DNA of 6,679 bases from Methanomicrobiales archaeon (GTDB taxonomy: Archaea; Halobacteriota; Methanomicrobia; Methanomicrobiales; Methanoculleaceae). This document shows, in pieces, positions 5,894 to 6,679 of the stretch. The stretch is taken from assembly GCA_019136335.1 (NCBI GenBank), contig JAGVUK010000052.1, positions 1 to 6,679 of the forward strand. The letters are read 5' to 3'. Each line of letters begins with the position of its first letter. Within the stretch, counting starts at the first letter, position 1. The position numbers and the translations under genes are program-made. Below the pieces are notes generated by a model, which did not search any database, was not told where the DNA came from, and was given only the letters and a program-made list of their open reading frames with translations.

Positions 5894-6679
5894 CACATCT
5901 CAAGAATCTCTATTGCTTCCTCTGCCGGTCGCCCCTCATGGACGATCAGCGCTGCGGCACGGATCAGGCGGTCGGGCGCCGGGTGCTGGAAGGCGTTCCT
6001 CCCGATCGATATCCCGGCGGCACCACCCTCCATCGCGCCCTCCACCAGTTCGAGGATCGCGCGGTCGTCGGTCTTTGAGCCTCCCGCGACCACGACCGGC
6101 ACCGGGCACCCCCGGGTCACGTCGCGGAACGAGTCCGCATCGCCGGTGTAGACGGTCTTGACGATGTCGGCGCCGAGCTCCGCCGCCACCCGCGCGGCGA
6201 GTTTGACGCTCTCGACGTCGTGCTCGTCTGCGACCTTCCTGCCCCTCGGGTACATCATCGCGAGGAGCGGCATCCCCCACTCCATGCACGCGACCGCGAC
6301 CCTGCCGAGGTCGGCAAGCATCCGCGCTTCAGAGTCGGCCCCGACGTTGATGTGCACCGAGACACCGTCGGCGCCCATCTTCAGGGCGTTCGTGACGGTG
6401 TTCACGAGCACCTTATCGTTTGGGTCCGGGCCGATGCTGGTGCTCGCCGAGAGGTGCATGATCAGGCCGACGTCTCGCCCATGCCCCCTGTGCCCGTGCA
6501 ACGCAAGCCCCACATGGCCGATCACCGCGTTTGCCCCCCCTTCGGCGACGAGGTCGATGGTCTTCCCGACGTCGACCAGCCCGGGGATGGGGCCGAGCGT
6601 CACGCCGTGATCGAGCGGCACGATGATGGTCCTGCCGGTATTCCGATCCATGATACGTTCCAGACGAATCTCTTTTCCT
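5893..6679 (-). CDS. aroA': ADTH synthase-family class I aldolase, paralogue 1 (5' end outside the window)
   Basis: Same family as the next gene: archaeal ADTH synthase or the related FBP aldolase/DKFP synthase. An ATG at 6651 gives 252 residues but is not the true start, because the frame is open to the window edge and the extra codons read GKEIRLERI, identical to the N-terminal block of the downstream paralogue. The gene therefore begins a few codons beyond 6679. Counting from that internal ATG, the catalytic set is D14 (in PLDHG), Y134 (in MMYPRG) and K165 (in IVKTVYTG), with spacing equal to the paralogue to within one residue. Phosphate loops are GGSKTD at 190-195 and GRN at 217-219. From memory, segments such as GDADSFRD and PLLAMMYPRG look closer to M. 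jannaschii MJ0400 (the proven ADTH synthase) than the second copy does, but this is a weak basis. The stop overlaps the start of the second copy. Its promoter must lie outside the window. Confidence 0.92.
   Translation of the reverse strand, partial: GKEIRLERIMDRNTGRTIIVPLDHGVTLGPIPGLVDVGKTIDLVAEGGANAVIGHVGLALHGHRGHGRDVGLIMHLSASTSIGPDPNDKVLVNTVTNALKMGADGVSVHINVGADSEARMLADLGRVAVACMEWGMPLLAMMYPRGRKVADEHDVESVKLAARVAAELGADIVKTVYTGDADSFRDVTRGCPVPVVVAGGSKTDDRAILELVEGAMEGGAAGISIGRNAFQHPAPDRLIRAAALIVHEGRPAEEAIEILEM

Larger units (their letters stand above)
1..6679 (-). other. Aromatic amino acid biosynthesis operon (seven co-directional overlapping genes)
   Basis: Seven genes of one pathway follow each other on the minus strand with overlaps of 4 bases (ATGA at 5105, 3292, 2501 and 1236) or 1 base (TGATG at 5895-5891); the aroB'/tyrA junction is either a GTGA overlap or a 5-base gap. 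No gap is long enough for a promoter, and no hairpin with a T-run separates genes. The layout implies one polycistronic mRNA with translational coupling, beginning right of the window and continuing left of it. Confidence 0.88.

Noticed and set aside
5144..6151. A 335-codon open frame on the plus strand
   Set aside because: Antisense to both aldolase genes, whose catalytic motifs are clear on the other strand. The plus-strand translation has no recognisable domain.
5893..6651. ATG at 6651 as the start of the first aldolase gene
   Set aside because: The frame continues to the window edge and encodes GKEIRLERI, matching the conserved N-terminal block of the downstream paralogue, so the start lies outside.
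5102..6679. The two aldolase genes as a recent duplication or repeat
   Set aside because: Protein identity is only about half by eye and DNA matches are short, limited to conserved motif codons, so the duplication is old.

Overview
The window is a single, tightly packed aromatic amino acid operon, all on the minus strand, so it reads from the right edge (6679) to the left edge (1). It begins with the archaeal entry into the shikimate pathway: aminodideoxyheptulosonate (ADTH) synthase followed by 3-dehydroquinate synthase II, in place of the bacterial DAHP synthase and AroB. With the high G+C (roughly two thirds by eye) and short SD-like GGAG/GGTGA sites, this suggests a GC-rich euryarchaeal methanogen, most likely of the Methanomicrobiales (Methanoculleus-like). 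The taxon is inferred from family knowledge, not from a database match.

Layout in transcription order: (1) 6679-5893, aldolase-type ADTH synthase paralogue, with its 5' end beyond the window; (2) 5893-5102, a second complete paralogue of the same family; (3) 5105-4119, 3-dehydroquinate synthase II; (4) 4113 (or 4122)-3289, prephenate dehydrogenase; (5) 3292-2498, prephenate dehydratase with an ACT domain; (6) 2501-1233, EPSP synthase; (7) 1236-1, a shikimate kinase fused in frame to shikimate dehydrogenase and cut by the left edge. Every junction is an overlap of 1 to 4 bases (TGATG, ATGA or GTGA), except that tyrA would sit 5 bases downstream of the previous stop if its ATG start is used. 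There is essentially no intergenic DNA and no internal promoter or terminator that I can see.

Together the genes cover: formation of ADTH from aspartate semialdehyde and 6-deoxy-5-ketofructose-1-phosphate (possibly also formation of that sugar, if one paralogue is the MJ1585-like enzyme); conversion to 3-dehydroquinate; reduction and phosphorylation of the shikimate intermediates; EPSP formation; and, after chorismate mutase, the branches to tyrosine and phenylalanine. 3-Dehydroquinate dehydratase, chorismate synthase and chorismate mutase are not in the window and must be encoded outside it.

The two most notable points are the tandem pair of divergent ADTH-synthase-family aldolases, both with catalytic residues intact, and the bacterial-type P-loop shikimate kinase fused to AroE, where archaea usually use an unrelated GHMP-family shikimate kinase. 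I see no mobile element, CRISPR array, tRNA or rRNA, and no wholly new system; the rest is ordinary primary metabolism.
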